A stretch of 64,000 bases of DNA from Artemia franciscana. Taxonomy: Eukaryota; Arthropoda; Branchiopoda; Anostraca; Artemiidae. The first letter of the stretch is position 1, and every line of letters begins with the position of its first letter. Location: assembly GCF_032884065.1 (NCBI RefSeq), contig NC_088881.1, forward strand, positions 5,224,171-5,288,170. The letters run 5' to 3'. A program made the translations under genes and the position numbers. The notes beneath the pieces are model-generated. The model was not told the origin of the DNA. It ran no database searches and was given only the letters and a program-made list of their open reading frames with translations. Of this stretch, positions 1 to 12,551 are shown in pieces.

Positions 1-3000
1 GGTGTGAAATTTTAAGCCAGTATTAAGAGCGATAAGTCATCAAGTCGCAACATTTTTTCTTTAAGTGAATATCTTCCGCCTTTAATTTTATACATTAAAT
101 ATTTATTTCTGTTTTAGGTATTAAAATAAAAACTATAAAGACATACGTGGAACCTCTTAATTAAAAAATGACAAAAATGAGTTTTTAGACATTTCGTTCT
201 TCGGATTTTCCAAAATTATAATTTTCGTAATCAATGGCATGGAGTTCCAAAACTTAAAAATCTTCTCCCTACATACCAGAAGGTGGTTTCCCAGTAGGGG
301 AACGTTTGCGAATCGAATGTAGCTTAACCAGTGCCTAAAATTTACAATGATGGGTCAGTGCCAGACCCATCAAGAGACTGATATGCCACTAATTCCCTAC
401 CTACTTGAATCACTAGGTTTCAAACATCGGTTCAATCATTGAAGAAGCCAAAAAATTATTTTGAAGGGATAATCCCCCAGGAAAACGGTTCCAGATGGAT
501 GCACCAGACAAAATCTGTTCTAGATCTCTATTCTATGTATTCCTCCTCTAGGTGAATAGAGCACTGAGTCTATATATTTATCTTGTCTCCTTGACATATC
601 TTATTATATACTTGACATATTATTATTATTATTTATATTATATTATTATTTACCTGACATACGTATGATCCTTGACATAGCAAAGGTATAATCTCAAACA
701 AAACTTCTTTATAAAGATGTTATTTTTTCTATATTCATCATTATTCTTTATAAACTTCTTTGTACTTTTTAGTGCATTCAGATAAAAACCATTTTTGTTG
801 AAACACAGATTTAGAGAAAGCCTACCTCTAGTATTTACCTCTAGTATAATGGTTGGAAATTAATAGCTATTACTGTAATGATAACTGTTACAAAAAACTT
901 TAATAAAATCGCAGAAAACTGTCGGGTATGACTTCGTCTTTTCGTAAAAAAGAGGGTATCCTTAGAATTCAGATAAAAACCACTTCTGTTGAAACTAAGC
1001 CCCTTCTAAATCTAACCCCCTCCAGATTATTTAATGCAACACATGTATCTTGAAAGATTACTTCTTTCAGATACGAGGTCATATATGAACGACTCCACTG
1101 GCTGATTCCCTATGGTTCGTTCTTTACTATATTCCATCTAGGAAAAGCCGAAGGCCTTTTCCTGTGCGAGATACACATTTTGTCAAATGTTAACTGCGTT
1201 TAATCATACATGATCTAATCTTCACAATCCCTTGGAGTTATAAAGCGCCTCTATCTTTCGGTAAACCCAAACATCTTCTGTCTACATATTTGACTTATCA
1301 CCTCGACACGTGATAGCACAAAAATAAGCATAACTCTGGTTCAGGCTTAGGGTTAATAAGCAAGTAGTTATGAAACACACATATTCATGGGTAAAAACAT
1401 CCAAACCTAGTGGGGTACTTGTTAATTAATCACAACACACTCAAGAATTTTGATCTGCAAGATCTGACAAAAACACGTTTAGCTATCTGTATACACAGAC
1501 GATTAGCTTAGACTTAGTGGAAAAACTACATTGTAGGTATACTTTAATTAAATATTTAATGTATATAATTGGTATTTTGGTTAGGTTAGGTATTTAATAT
1601 ACTGCGTTCTGGGCAGCCTACTTTCTAGAATCCTTTGTTGTAGTTTCCATAATTTTGTTAATAAAATATTGTATTTCAATCATATTTAGATATATTTCAT
1701 TAGGATAAACTTCACTTCTTGGATGTGTTCTGAATAATTAGAAAGTACCGGGTTTTCTTGAGGAATAGGGTCTAAATTTTTTAAAGCATCGTTTCAAGCT
1801 AAAACAAATCAACAACCGTAAAAAATGATAATGGTCAAGAAAAAAAAATATTATAATCCGGAAAACGTGGCGTTTTTCCACCAGTCTCTGAACCAGTAAT
1901 TCTTACAAAATTAACGCGTTGTTTATGCTAACTAAATTAGTTTTGAGAGTTTGGCTTGATAAAATATATATTTTCAATGCTGGATTGTTGGAAATAATAA
2001 GTATTAAATGTAGGTTTGAGCTCGTCCAATCTAACCTAATATACTGCCAAGCCAAACGAATCTTCCTTCTTTGAGCATCTACTTTTATACACTAAAATTT
2101 TTACCATAGACCGCGGTTTTTTCTGAATAAAACTAGCTTATCTTTGCATGGGTTTACTCTTGAAATGTTAGACGAACGACCTTGTGTATCCAACAACCGT
2201 GGGGTAACGAACCGAGGGAGAACGACCGTGGGGTAAACGTTGGGGCAACTAATTTACTTCGTCGAACGTCCATGTCTTATAAATTTATTTTATTTGCCAT
2301 CATAAAGCTAGGTATTTGCGGAGAAAAGCAGGTTTATTATTCGCACGTGCATCCTCATAAAACACTACAAGAAAAGCATCTGTCCAGCCATCTATGCAAG
2401 GCATAAGGTAACGGTAGCTCTTTTTGAATGCTTTTGAATGTCCTGCACTTTTTAAGTCTTAAAATTTTTCATGAAAATACTGCATTTTAGTACTTTCTAT
2501 TAGTTGTTCATTTATTACTTGTGCGCGCACGATCTTTAAACGTTAGAAAAAAAAACACTCTGTCTATTCAGCCCTTTAAAAAAGGAATGGGCAAACGATG
2601 GCTAGGGCAAACAAACTTTCTGTTTTGAGCCCCCATGTTTTAGAAACCAAATACATCCATGAGAACAAAGTATCTAAAAAAATAAGCTTATTATTGTCAT
2701 GCATATGCTCTTAAAACGTAAAAAAAACCCACCGTCAGTCCTATCCATCACAAAAGGTAAAACCAAAACGAAAGCTTAAATATTAGCAGTTTTAGCAATG
2801 TACAGACTATCGGGTTTCATTCCTTCAACAATTTCTAGACTTGTTTCACTCCGGCAACACAGAGGAGGTATATCAGTTCTTACAGAAAGAGAAGGAATTG
2901 ATCCTTTTCACCCACATTAACCTGGTGACCCTCCCATTTAGAATATCTTGGTAAAAATTTTTGGCAATTATCTTAGAAGTAAACAGCAAAGGGTGAAGTC

Positions 3001-3205
3001 CAAGCATAAATTATGCACACGATAATAAGCTAATATAAGAAAACAAATCAGATCGAAAAGAAAAAAAATCAACTTTAAGATTAAAAGAAAGAGAAAGGAA
3101 AAGAAAGGAATTTAATTGTAAAAATCAAATAACGATAGTACAACTAAAAAAGTAACAAAACCTATGTATAGGGTGGAGAAAATAGACTTGCTTCATTTTA
3201 GAGTT
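1..3205. other. AT-rich stretch without recognisable genes
   Basis: No exon, transposon protein or long repeat was recognised. A TTATTA-rich simple stretch lies at about 602-655. Short open frames exist (for example 1075-1205 and 2182-2406 on the plus strand) but none has a protein I recognise or a convincing pair of splice sites. If the DSTYK gene to the right continues into this part, its next exons should be on the minus strand here; I looked for the conserved helical and kinase segments and did not find them. Confidence 0.5.
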
Positions 3206-3209
3206 GAAA

Positions 3210-3760
3210 AATAAATGGTAAAGACGACCGTCGGAGAAAAACGACAAAGAATATTCACCTCTGGTTAGACTGAAAAGGACCAATTATGAAAAACTTCCCA
3301 GTCGAAAAATGTTGGAAGTCGGAAATTGACTATTTGGAAAAGTTGGAAAACGACTATTCACCGCTGGTTAGATGGAAAAGGACTAATCATGAAAAACTTC
3401 CAAGCAGGAAAATGTTGGAAGTCAGAAAATGAATATTCGGAAAATTACTATTTGGAAAAGTAGGAAAACGAATATTCGCCGCTGATTAGATTGAAAAGGA
3501 CCAATCATGAAAAACTTCCCAGTCGGAAAATGTTTGAAGTTGGAAAAAGACCATTCGGAAAATGACTGTTCGAAAAAGTCTGAAAATGGCTATTCGCCAC
3601 AGGTTAGATTGAAAAGGACCAATCATGAAGAACTTCCCAGTAAAAAAACTGTTGGAAGTCAGAAAATAACTATTCGGAAAATGGCTATTCGCCGCTGGTT
3701 AGATTAAAAAGGACCAATCATGATTTCCCAGTCGGAAAATGTTAAGATTTGAAAATTACG
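3210..3760. repeat. Minisatellite, about 5 copies of a 94-118 bp unit
   Basis: The phrase GGTTAGATTGAAAAGGACCA, with small changes, recurs at about 3261, 3364, 3482, 3600 and 3694, each time followed by AATCATGAAAAACTTCC and a run of GGAAAATG/GGAAGT submotifs. Unit lengths vary because the GGAAAATGACTATTC submotif is present in different numbers. The short open frame at 3507-3707 lies entirely in these repeats and is not a gene. Confidence 0.85.
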
Positions 3761-4540
3761 CAAATGTTCACCTATCAACAATGTATCTAATTACACTTTG
3801 TGTGAAGTTGGAACGGTTGCTTCAAAAAAAAACTATAAATGACACTTTTTTTCTCATTTTGGGGACACCGTCTTAGGTCGAATTCCTTTTGGCACTGAGT
3901 GAATTTCGAAAAAAAAAACTAAAATGTAGTATAGATACATTAACGTTACTTCCAACAATAACTTCAGAGTCAAAAATTCAATTTAACCAAATTTTTTCAA
4001 CGGACATTCAATACACATTTTAAGGTTATAGAAAATAGGGATTTGTTGCGCTGATTAAGACAAGAAAAAAATTCTCGTCTCCAAGACAAGAAAAACCACA
4101 GAACAACCACAGCCATCTAGCTTCCACATCAAAATATTAAACATATACCATGAAAACCTTAAAAGGCCGCTATTTTAACTTCTTCTCTTTGTTACATTTG
4201 GCGGATGTAAAAAAAAAAGCTTTCTCAGTAGGAAATAAGGCGTTTTATTATTATTATTTAATATAGTCTACCCATTTTAGCAATTATTTCAAAATAGAAA
4301 TTTCAGAGCCTCAAAATATATACAGCATTTTTACCGCATTTCTTCACTGAGAAAATCTTGAGGTAACAGCACCAGAGCAACAAGGTGCAACCTTAATTTG
4401 TAAACCTATTTGTTACCGTCCAAGACATTAGATACTATCAAGTTACTTACAGAAATATCCTGGAATTTAGTATGCATTTTAAGATTCTTACTAATTAAAG
4501 AAACCAGGAAAATGAAGGATATTGGGGCATTTGGAGCCAG

Positions 4541-4694
4541 GGCCGTATCCAGGATTTTTTTCAGTGTGAGAAGGGGAATTTTTTTTAAACACATTAAATA
4601 TTTGTTTATATTCATTTTGTTACGTTTTTAAGAGTCGGACAAACCTTTCAAGAGGAGGCGGGTTAACCCCCCTAGCCCCCGACCCGGATACGGC
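4541..4694. mobile_element. Short TIR element, GCCGTATCC family, copy 1
   Basis: The stretch begins GGCCGTATCCAGGATTTTTT and ends with GGATACGGC, the reverse complement of the start, giving terminal inverted repeats of about 10 bases. The interior has no coding capacity and a C-rich part near the right end. Related copies lie at 5158-5430 and 19018-19203, so this is a small non-autonomous DNA element. No clear target duplication was seen. Confidence 0.6.
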
Positions 4695-5157
4695 ATTTTT
4701 GGAACTAAAAGAGATATCACACAATAGAATTGAAGCGGAGAGTATCAAAAATAATAAAAATAAAATTCAAGTTGACCTCCAAGACAAAAAAAGACAAAAA
4801 AGGACATGTAGCCTTTCGCAGCAAAATTTTAGTTGTATCACAAAAGCCTAAATAGAAATTTAGTTTTTGTTTTGTTTATATATGACCTGCATACATAAAC
4901 GATAGTTTTAAAATAATATTTAAGCTTTAGATACTCAAAATCCAAACAGTGTATTTTATTATGTTTTTTCCTCAGATCCATCATTTTAAGTGGGTTTGAA
5001 GCAATAGCATCAGAAAATTGAGCAAATGTTACTATAAAATTTATATTCATAATAGTAGATTAACAAATTTCGAACAAACAAGAGATTAAAGTTAAATTTT
5101 AAAAATGTAAAAAATTAGCTACAACACTGGCACAACATCCAAACCAATTAATTGAAG

Positions 5158-5430
5158 GGCTATTTCCAGGATTTTTTCAGCTAGGGGGGGGGGGGGGTCA
5201 CACAGTCTTTTTCGGGGTAGAAGAGTAGTGATGAACAATGGAGTGATGAACAAGAGTGGTGAACAATTTTTTGTTTAGGGGGATAGAAAATGATTTGTTT
5301 ACGAAAAAAATTATAAAAAACCTCAAAAAAAGCATTTTTTTTATAATTATTTTTGCTACGTTTATACGAGTCGGATTAACATTTTGAGGGTGGGTTCAAA
5401 CCGCATAATCCCCCACCCCTATATACGGCC
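5158..5430. mobile_element. Short TIR element, GCCGTATCC family, copy 2
   Basis: Starts with a degraded terminus (GGCTATTTCCAGGATTTTTT), followed by a run of 13 or so G, and ends ATATACGGCC. Terminal homology and the shared TTTTTTATAATT/TACGTTTATA interior link it to the copy at 4541-4694. No coding capacity. Confidence 0.5.
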
Positions 5431-5439
5431 TTGGCGATG

Positions 5440-7190
5440 AGTGAAATTAATTGATTTTCAACTGCTTTAGTAGAAACTAATTATTTGGAGTGAAAAATGT
5501 GACAGTCTGATAGACTTAACCAGTGGAATAGCTAAGGTGAGCGTTTTGGTAATTATAAAGATTTAATACCTAAAGACTGATCAAGAACATTTTAACCAAG
5601 ATCTAAATACCTTAATTATTAATCTTAGATAATATTTATACACCAAAAAATAACTATTATGAACAACGTGGTCTCATTACGTAAGACTTACACACTCAGA
5701 ATATGTCTTTACTGGGATTGGATGCCGAGGCAAAATAGCCTGGGAACGGTAATAATTAGGGTATCTAGTGTATAGAGGTACTATTGCTTTTACTTACGCT
5801 TGTAAGGCAGTGAGTTATTGAACAGCAAGTTTAAAGGGGGGCCGGACATCTTCCACCGAACTGAAAAGAATACTTACTTTTGATACCTATAAAAGGACCT
5901 TTTCCATACTCGGACCCTCCCCCCCTAAAAAATACTACTACTCTTGAAATAGGGTCCTGCCTATGTGTTTGAATTACAAAGTATCAAAACTACAATGAAA
6001 ATAAAACAGAAAAAGAAAGATGAAAGCAAAATATATACAAAGATAAACTTGTACTTATAAAAGTTTGACTTACATCTTGATCATTTTTTATTCTATTATA
6101 TCACCATCTTCTTACTAGTTAACACATGGACAAACCACGAAAAATGGACTAAAAGAAAAAAAAACCTATTTATTTATATAAACACTGTCTCATTATTGAG
6201 AAAAAGACAGCAACAAATTACATCCAAAAAAATTAGAAGAAAAAAAGAATTTCTTGTGTTACCTCTGATAAATAATTAATAGAGTGAGGCTAGGTTCTAG
6301 CAGAAGTCACATTTCACTTAAGCAGTCGGATTTTCAGTCGCCGGACGAAAAATATCGTCGCGCGGACGAATATTCGGTTCGCTTCTGTGTTACATATTGA
6401 AAAGTTAGTTTCCTAGCCGTTAAAGTTTCGATTCAAACCAATAGAGCTTCAATTTCAAAAAATGGTAATTTAAAAACAGGACGCATACATGCTACCAATA
6501 CTATTTTTAATGGTATTCAAAAGAATAATTTCTTCTAGAAATATTCAAAGAAGAATTTCACTTTAATAGGGACATAACGGCTAGAATTTACATATGGGGG
6601 GGGGGGGTCACCGAATTGGACATCCACTCGATTGTTGGCACGTGAAAAATTTGCCGTTTTCTGACATAGCCTAGCTTAAGTGTTCAGAAGTAAGGCCGAA
6701 ATATTTTTTTCTTCTTATTTTTTTAGATTAATTCTTTTCTACTGCTTAATTTTAAAACATTGACCGTATTATGTCAAATTTGTTAGTTATTAAGACAATA
6801 TAAAACAAAAGGAAAAGAAAAACCTCAGTCAGGACTGTTGCACATTTGACAAGGCGAAGTTGAAATTGACGTCTCGCAAAAATATTCAAATTAGGGAGGC
6901 TTTCAAATCCAATTACTATTTGACTGTATCCGTTTCCAGCGGAAATTTGACGTGTACGTGTCCCCGGCAACGTAATTTGGTATCCTAAAACAAAGTTGAA
7001 AATCAATTTTAAAACAAGAAACGCATTTAACAAGTAAATTTGCTAAACCTTAAATACACAATGAGCTGGTGAGAAGGTAAATTTGTTTGATACTATTAAG
7101 GAGCCGCACCCTAGGATTCATTAATCACTTTCCCTGATATACATAGTGCCTATAAGCAATTTCATTTTAAAAGGTTTATAGGCGCGTAAA
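5440..7190. other. Repeat-poor stretch, no supported gene
   Basis: Mostly AT-rich with poly-A patches and a G run at 6597-6607. A CpG-rich patch (several CG within 6325-6385) stands out from the background. One interval, 6823-6994, is open on both strands and has splice-like ends; it is described under findings because I cannot assign it. Confidence 0.4.
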
Positions 7191-7194
7191 TAAG

Positions 7195-9310
7195 GAGTTT
7201 AAGCTATATTTGTATCATTTTGATTCTGGGTGTGTCCAAAAAAATGCTAAGGGTATTAAAATGAAGCTTCAAGGAATGTTGAGGAGTATGTTAAAATAGA
7301 CCAAAAGACAATATGCGCATCCGGTTTATCAAAAAGGCGTATCTCTATTATTTCAACCCGTTAAAGGGATATTAAAAAGCGGTCAGATTGCAACTAGGCC
7401 CCTTCCCGTGCCCTCCTTTTTCACTACCTTCCCCCCAAAGACACCCGGTCAAAATTTTGAAATAGGCATCTTGTTCAAAAAAGTCTGTAAAGGTCAACTA
7501 ACTAAACGCCCCGGGATAACATAATCCCTCACAGGCCAGGGGCAAGGGTTGTAAGTCATCCAAGTTGCAATTTTTAATATTTAAGGTTGGTTATATGGAC
7601 AATGGGGTATGTTTGATCCTGGGTTTCAACAACGGCTTAGTGTATTAAGGTGACATTTTCAGAAAATGTTGAGGGATGTCGCTATATACAGGATGGTTGT
7701 CAAAATCGCATATCAGCAATATCTAAGGAACTGCTAGGTGTTTTAAGTTGAAACTTTCAGGGGATGTTGAGGAGGACTTTGAAGAATGATAGGAAGGTAT
7801 CCAGTCCCTCGTACCATTTTAGATGCCCCCACCCTCAACATTGACAGAAATTCCAAAAGGCCATTTTTACAAAATAGTCATAAGGTCAAAAAATTATGTC
7901 TCCGTGGATGCGATAGTCTCCACAGCCCCGGAGGAGGAAATGTAAATTATACAATCTATCCATTTCTTACATGCAGAATTTATCATTGGGAAAGGAATAT
8001 TTGATCTTGAGTGTGTCTGAAAAGGCTAAGGGTATTGAAATGAAGCTTCGGGGAATGTTGAGTGGTATATTGAACAGAATCAAAATACACTATGTGCCTT
8101 CAGTTTATAACAAAGGCGTATCTGCAATATCTTACGAACAGATAATGTTATTAACTTGAAAATTTCAGGGCGACTTTTGCAGGAACTGCTGTTGTGGCTG
8201 TAACTGCGATTACTTGTGATTGCAGCTAATATTATTTTCGACGGCAAGTACTTGAAACTGTAAATACTTGAGACTTCGACAACGACAACTCACGATTTTG
8301 ACTGCAATTGCTTTTACTACCGACCACTTTCTGGAAATTTGAGGGAATATTGAAAAAAAAGCAGTATGTGCATGGTGGTTGTCAAACGGGTGCACCAGCA
8401 ACATCCCAGGGACGGCTGAGAATATTAAGTCCAAATTTTCAGAGAATATGCAAGTGGGTGCTCGAAATTGACCAAAGGGTAGCCAGCTCCTGCTCCACTC
8501 TGCCCTATTTAGATGTAGCCTCCCCAACACTGTTGGAAACTTGGGGAAAATGTTTTTGTTTAAAGAAGTCGAAAGGTCTAGTACCTGCACCTCTGGAGAT
8601 ACAAAGACCTTCTCTCCCCAAAGCTACCAGGGCAAGGGGTTGCAAATTATTAAATTTGACCAATGTTAGGTACAGGGTTTATCATTGGGATAGGAGGAAC
8701 GTTTGATCTTGGCTGTATCCGAAAAAGCTAAGGATGTTAAGGAGACGCTTTAGGGAATGTTGATGGGGATGCTGAACTATATCAAAAGACACTGAGTGGT
8801 AACAACAGCGGGAAATCTGCAGTGTCTTGGGAACGGCTAAGGATATTAACTTGAAACTTTCAGGTCCACTAGTACTGCTACAACTACTTCAAACAATGCA
8901 GTACCAGCAACTTGACTGGTTGCAAAAATGACTTTAGCTACTTGCGACTGCGAAAACCTGCAACTACTTCTGCTTTTGACTGGTTTTAGGAAATTCTGAA
9001 GGTATTAAAGTTGAAACTTATCAGGGCATTTTGAACATTGCTTAAAGGACAAAGGGCCCAAAATATCCTTTTTATATACCCCCCCCCAAAAAAAAAAAAA
9101 TCGAAAATATGATGAATGATTAATATTATGAAGTTGAAAGTTTCAAGGCATATTGAAGAGGATGTCAAACTAAACCAAAATACACTAGGTGCATCCAAGT
9201 TGTCGAAAAGACCCATCTGGGCGTATCTATATTGATCTCCGAAACGGTTACGGGTATTGTGCTGAAACTTTCATGGAATACTAATGCGCATGTTAAACAA
9301 AATCAGACGC
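7195..9310. repeat. Complex degenerate tandem/interspersed repeat
   Basis: Two linked modules recur: one reading like GTGTCCGAAAAAGCTAAGG followed by ATGAAGCTT and GGAATGTTGAGG (about 7240, 8020, 8710), and one reading GGGAACGGCTAAGG then ACTTGAAACTTTCAGG (about 7730, 8135, 8410, 8840, 9240). Each pair is joined by the phrase AGACACTATGTGCATCCG or a variant. Two copies are separated by CAACTACTT-type trinucleotide-rich patches (8170-8320, 8870-8985). Open frames of up to 132 codons here (8308-8706 and its opposite strand) follow repeat units and do not look like genes. Confidence 0.75.
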
Positions 9311-9524
9311 AAATGACACTTTTATAGTTTATACATCTATATCAGTTTACTATATATATTTAATCTATATTTCATCTTTATTCATCTATATTTCATATAT
9401 ATTTCATCTATATTCATCTATATTTCATCTATATTCATCTATATAAATTTTATTTGAATACTCAATCTTTACTCGTTTTACTGTTTATTCATCTATATCA
9501 GTTTACTATATATATTAATTAAAT

Positions 9525-10722
9525 AAAAAATAGTTTTTTTTAACTGAAAGTAAGGAGCGACATTAAAACTTAAAACGAACAGAAATTACTCCGTATATGA
9601 AATGGGTTGTCCCCTCCGCAATCCCTCGCTTTTCCCCTCGTTAATACCTCGCTCTTCACACTAAATCTTAAGTTTTGTCCCGATTCTTTAAGAATGACCC
9701 CCGAATCAGAAAGGCCGTAGAATAAATAGTAGAAATTACTAAAAATACTTTAGCATAAAGAGCGAAGTATTTTTAGAACCCCTCATATGCGTAATAATCT
9801 CTGTTCGTTTTAAGTTTTAATGCTACTCCTTGCTTTCAATTGTAAAAACTTTTTCATGTTTATATTTTCATTGTTTTTTTTAATAGTAATGCTAGAAAAT
9901 CCTGTGCCCTTTTCATTGAATTTCTCTTCCCCCATGAAATATTCCTCCAAGGAAAGATCCTCCCAAATAGCCCCCTTCCCTCAACCCCAACCCTCAAACC
10001 AAAAAAAAATCTCCCTTAAAACGACGGTACACTTCCCAATAACCATTACTGTATGTAAACATTGGTCAAAGTTTGTAACTTACAGCCCCTCCCCCAGGGA
10101 CTGTGGGGGAGTAAGTCATCTCCAAAGACATAGTTATTATGGTTTTCGACTATGTAGAACAAAATGGCTATCTCAAAATTTTGATCCGTTGACTTTGAGA
10201 AAAAAAATGAGCATGGGAGGGGGCCTAGGTGCCCTCCAATTTTTTGGTCACTTAAAAAGGGCACTAGAATTTTTCATTTCCGTTAGAATGAGCCCTCTTG
10301 CAACACTCTAGGACCACTTGGTCGATACGATTACCCCTGGGGAAAAAAAACAAACAAATAAACACGTACCCGTGATCTGTCTTCTGGCAAAAAATACGAA
10401 ATTCCACATTTTTGTAGATTGGACCTTGAAATTTTTTCTATAGGGTTCTCTGATACGCTGAATGCGAAAATGTGATTTTTTTTTAAGATCCTATGACTTT
10501 TAGGGGGCATTTCCACTATTTTCCAAAATAAGGCAAATTTTCTCAGGCTCGTAACTTTTGATGACAAAGATTAAATTTGATGAAACTTATATATTTAAAA
10601 TCAGCATAAAAATCCGATTCTTTTGATATATCTTTTAGCCTCGAAGTTCCTTTTTTTAGATTTTCGTTTACTATTGAGTCGGGTCACTCCTTACTACAGT
10701 TCGTTACCACGAACTGTTTGAT
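9525..10722 (+). mobile_element. Dispersed repeat element, AAGGAGCGAC family, copy A
   Basis: About 1.2 kb, beginning near AACTGAAAGTAAGGAGCGAC and ending GTTCGTTACCACGAACTGTT. The first 300 bases form an inverted-repeat module: the start at 9540-9600 is the reverse complement of 9790-9845. The rest is non-coding. Partial or broken copies lie at 23515-24170 (same orientation) and 24590-27335 (opposite orientation). Flanks share TTAA, but that is weak evidence in this AT-rich site. I remember this repeat from brine shrimp sequences; that is recall only. Confidence 0.6.
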
Positions 10723-10805
10723 TTAATCTATATTCATCTATATTTCATGTATATTCATCTATATTTCATCTGTGTCCATCTATATTCATCTATATTTCAT
10801 ATGTA

Positions 10806-10985
10806 TATTTCAATGGTTGGGAGGATGTCATAAATAAGGATTTAAAGGAAATGGGAACTTCCTGGGAGGGTGTAAAGAGGGAGGCTTTAAATAGATTAGG
10901 TCGGAGGAGGAGCGTGCGTAGCTGTGTTGGCCTCAGGCGGCTTGGTGCTGCAGTGAGTTATTAGTAGTAGTAGTAGTAGTATATT
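10806..10985 (+). mobile_element. 3' end of an RTE-like LINE with (TAG)n tail
   Basis: The plus frame reads KDLKEMGTSWEGVKREALNR, then RRRSVRSC and RRLGAAVSY before a stop, followed by a TAG-repeat tail (10960-10980). This is the C-terminal end of a reverse-transcriptase polyprotein of RTE-like LINEs; the same end occurs in the longer copy finishing near 43010. Extreme 5' truncation is typical of LINE insertion. Confidence 0.7.
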
Positions 10986-11194
10986 TCATTTATTTCAATA
11001 CTCAATCTTTACTCGTTTTACTTTTTGTTCATCTATATCAGTAGCCGTCATCTTGAAGTTTGATATGGTCATTTATTTTAACTTCTCTTTCGAAATATTT
11101 TGCATCTTTATTTTTGCTGCCGAGTTTTTAATACTACGACGAATATGTAACTCGTTGTATGTAACTACTGTATGCACACATTGCGAAATAGTTA

Positions 11195-11430
11195 TAACGT
11201 ATTATTACACATAACTATTATACATTATTATAACTATTATACACAATCAGCTATAACTATATAAGTTTGTAACTATTAATGCATTAATCTTCTTTTTTCT
11301 CGTTCCATCTTTCTTCCTCTCCTCTGCCCCTCTTTCGTATTCTCTATTTTATAACTATTTATAACTATTTCTTATATTTTATAACTATTTATAACTATTT
11401 CTTATACCCTATTTTATAACTATTTCTTAA
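11195..11430. repeat. TTATAACTATT-type minisatellite
   Basis: Repeated TTATAACTATT/ATAACTATTTCTTA units, in two blocks (11195-11275 and 11340-11430) separated by a pyrimidine-rich stretch. No coding content. Confidence 0.7.
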
Positions 11431-11802
11431 TAGGAAATTATTATTGTCATCATGTAAAAGAGAAACAAGGAGACTACTAGTAAAAAAGGTAGAGACTAAA
11501 AAGCTTTTCCTTCTTTTACTGGCTTAAATTTCGCACAGAAGAGCCGACCAGCAGGAATCAAGACTTATTAGTACTTCTACTGTCTTAAAATTTCAGAGAG
11601 AAATAAACGAGAACCAATCAGGTTTTAAAAAGGCGAGGCTATTTGGCTTGCCTTTCTGAAATACAAGGAATAAGGAAACACAAGGAATAAGGGGATTGGC
11701 TTAGTAAAGCGCCATAAACGAAAACCAATAAAATTAGAGCACACTTTCTGCCACGAAACTATAGGAAAATCTGCTCCCTTTTTTCACTTTGATAATACTT
11801 AC

Positions 11803-11930
11803 CAGCATCAGCTACCTGCTTTACAAGTACACTGTCAACCGCTGAAGGCTTGTTGCTACGATGCTTATCAATTGGTCCATTTTGAGTCCAGGATTTCCGT
11901 CTTTCAAATGAATCGTTTGTCATCAGATTC
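11803..11930 (-). CDS. DSTYK: DSTYK-like kinase, internal exon (fourth recognised)
   Basis: A 128-base exon. The acceptor on the minus strand is a pyrimidine tract ending CCTTAG before GAATCTGATG; the donor is GATGCTG followed by GTAAGTA. Its first base completes a Gly codon with the two bases left by the exon at 18780-18907; it then encodes 42 residues beginning NLMTNDSFERRKSWTQNG and ending VLVKQVADA, leaving one base for the next exon. In vertebrate DSTYK the matching stretch is the LIDLGYLSSSHWNCG...MLVEQSEKL part, just before the long helical region. The next exon should enter in phase 1 and lie at lower coordinates; none was recognised in the remaining 11.8 kb. Exon calls rest on splice sites and phase; the family name rests on remembered similarity. 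Confidence 0.75.
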
Positions 11931-12551
11931 CTAAGGAAAAAGACAAACACCTAACTACAGTGTTTACTCGTGTTTTCCTGATGATGGTTTTCAGAATGTG
12001 TCAAAACAATTTTGTCAAACCCTCATGAAAGAGTATACGCTTTTTCATTTTATGTTTCTACTTTTCTTTCTTTTTCTTCATTCCCTTAATTTTTCAAAAG
12101 TTATTCACAATATAAATTATTTTGTTTAAAATTTATTTTAAATTGTTTAAATTTTATTTTTTATTTAATTTGGAGCTTTTTCTTCTTTTTTATTTATTCT
12201 GGTCGTACCGCTTCTACAGAATAAATTAAATGACATTTCTTACAGATAGTGCGATTAGTTTAGTTCCAGGTCAGCGTTTCCATGATACTCCTTGATCATT
12301 ATTTTCATGACTGGCTACACACATTTTATAATTAAATAGTAAAACCCCCTTGATTAACTACCTGAATAGAAACCAGCCAGTAAAATGAGAGGATTACTAT
12401 ATATGATCGGATCGAAATAAAAGTATACCACTGGAATCATCATTGCTTTAAACCTAAGACAGGAAACTTGCAACCTTTCACCTTGAACAACAAGGAAAAT
12501 TAGTTTTTGTATACGTAGTACTGATGTGTATTCTTTTTCCTTCTTTTTTGC

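Larger units (their letters stand above)
9338..11040. repeat. TTCATCTATA-rich satellite, two units, split by two insertions
   Basis: A unit containing many copies of TTCATCTATATTTC and ending CTCAATCTTTACTCGTTTTA then TTCATCTATATCAG occupies 9338-9500. The same order resumes at 10725-10805 and 10980-11040. The second unit is broken by a dispersed element (about 9525-10722) and by a LINE 3' fragment (about 10806-10980). Confidence 0.7.

Noticed and set aside
1075-1205. Plus-strand open stretch (YEVIYERLHWLIPYGSFF) after an acceptor-like CTTTCAG
   Set aside because: No donor, no family match and only about 44 codons; reads like chance or an old repeat.
8210-8706. Open frames of 126 and 132 codons on opposite strands
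   Set aside because: They lie in the degenerate 7.2-9.3 kb repeat and are not kept in the other units.
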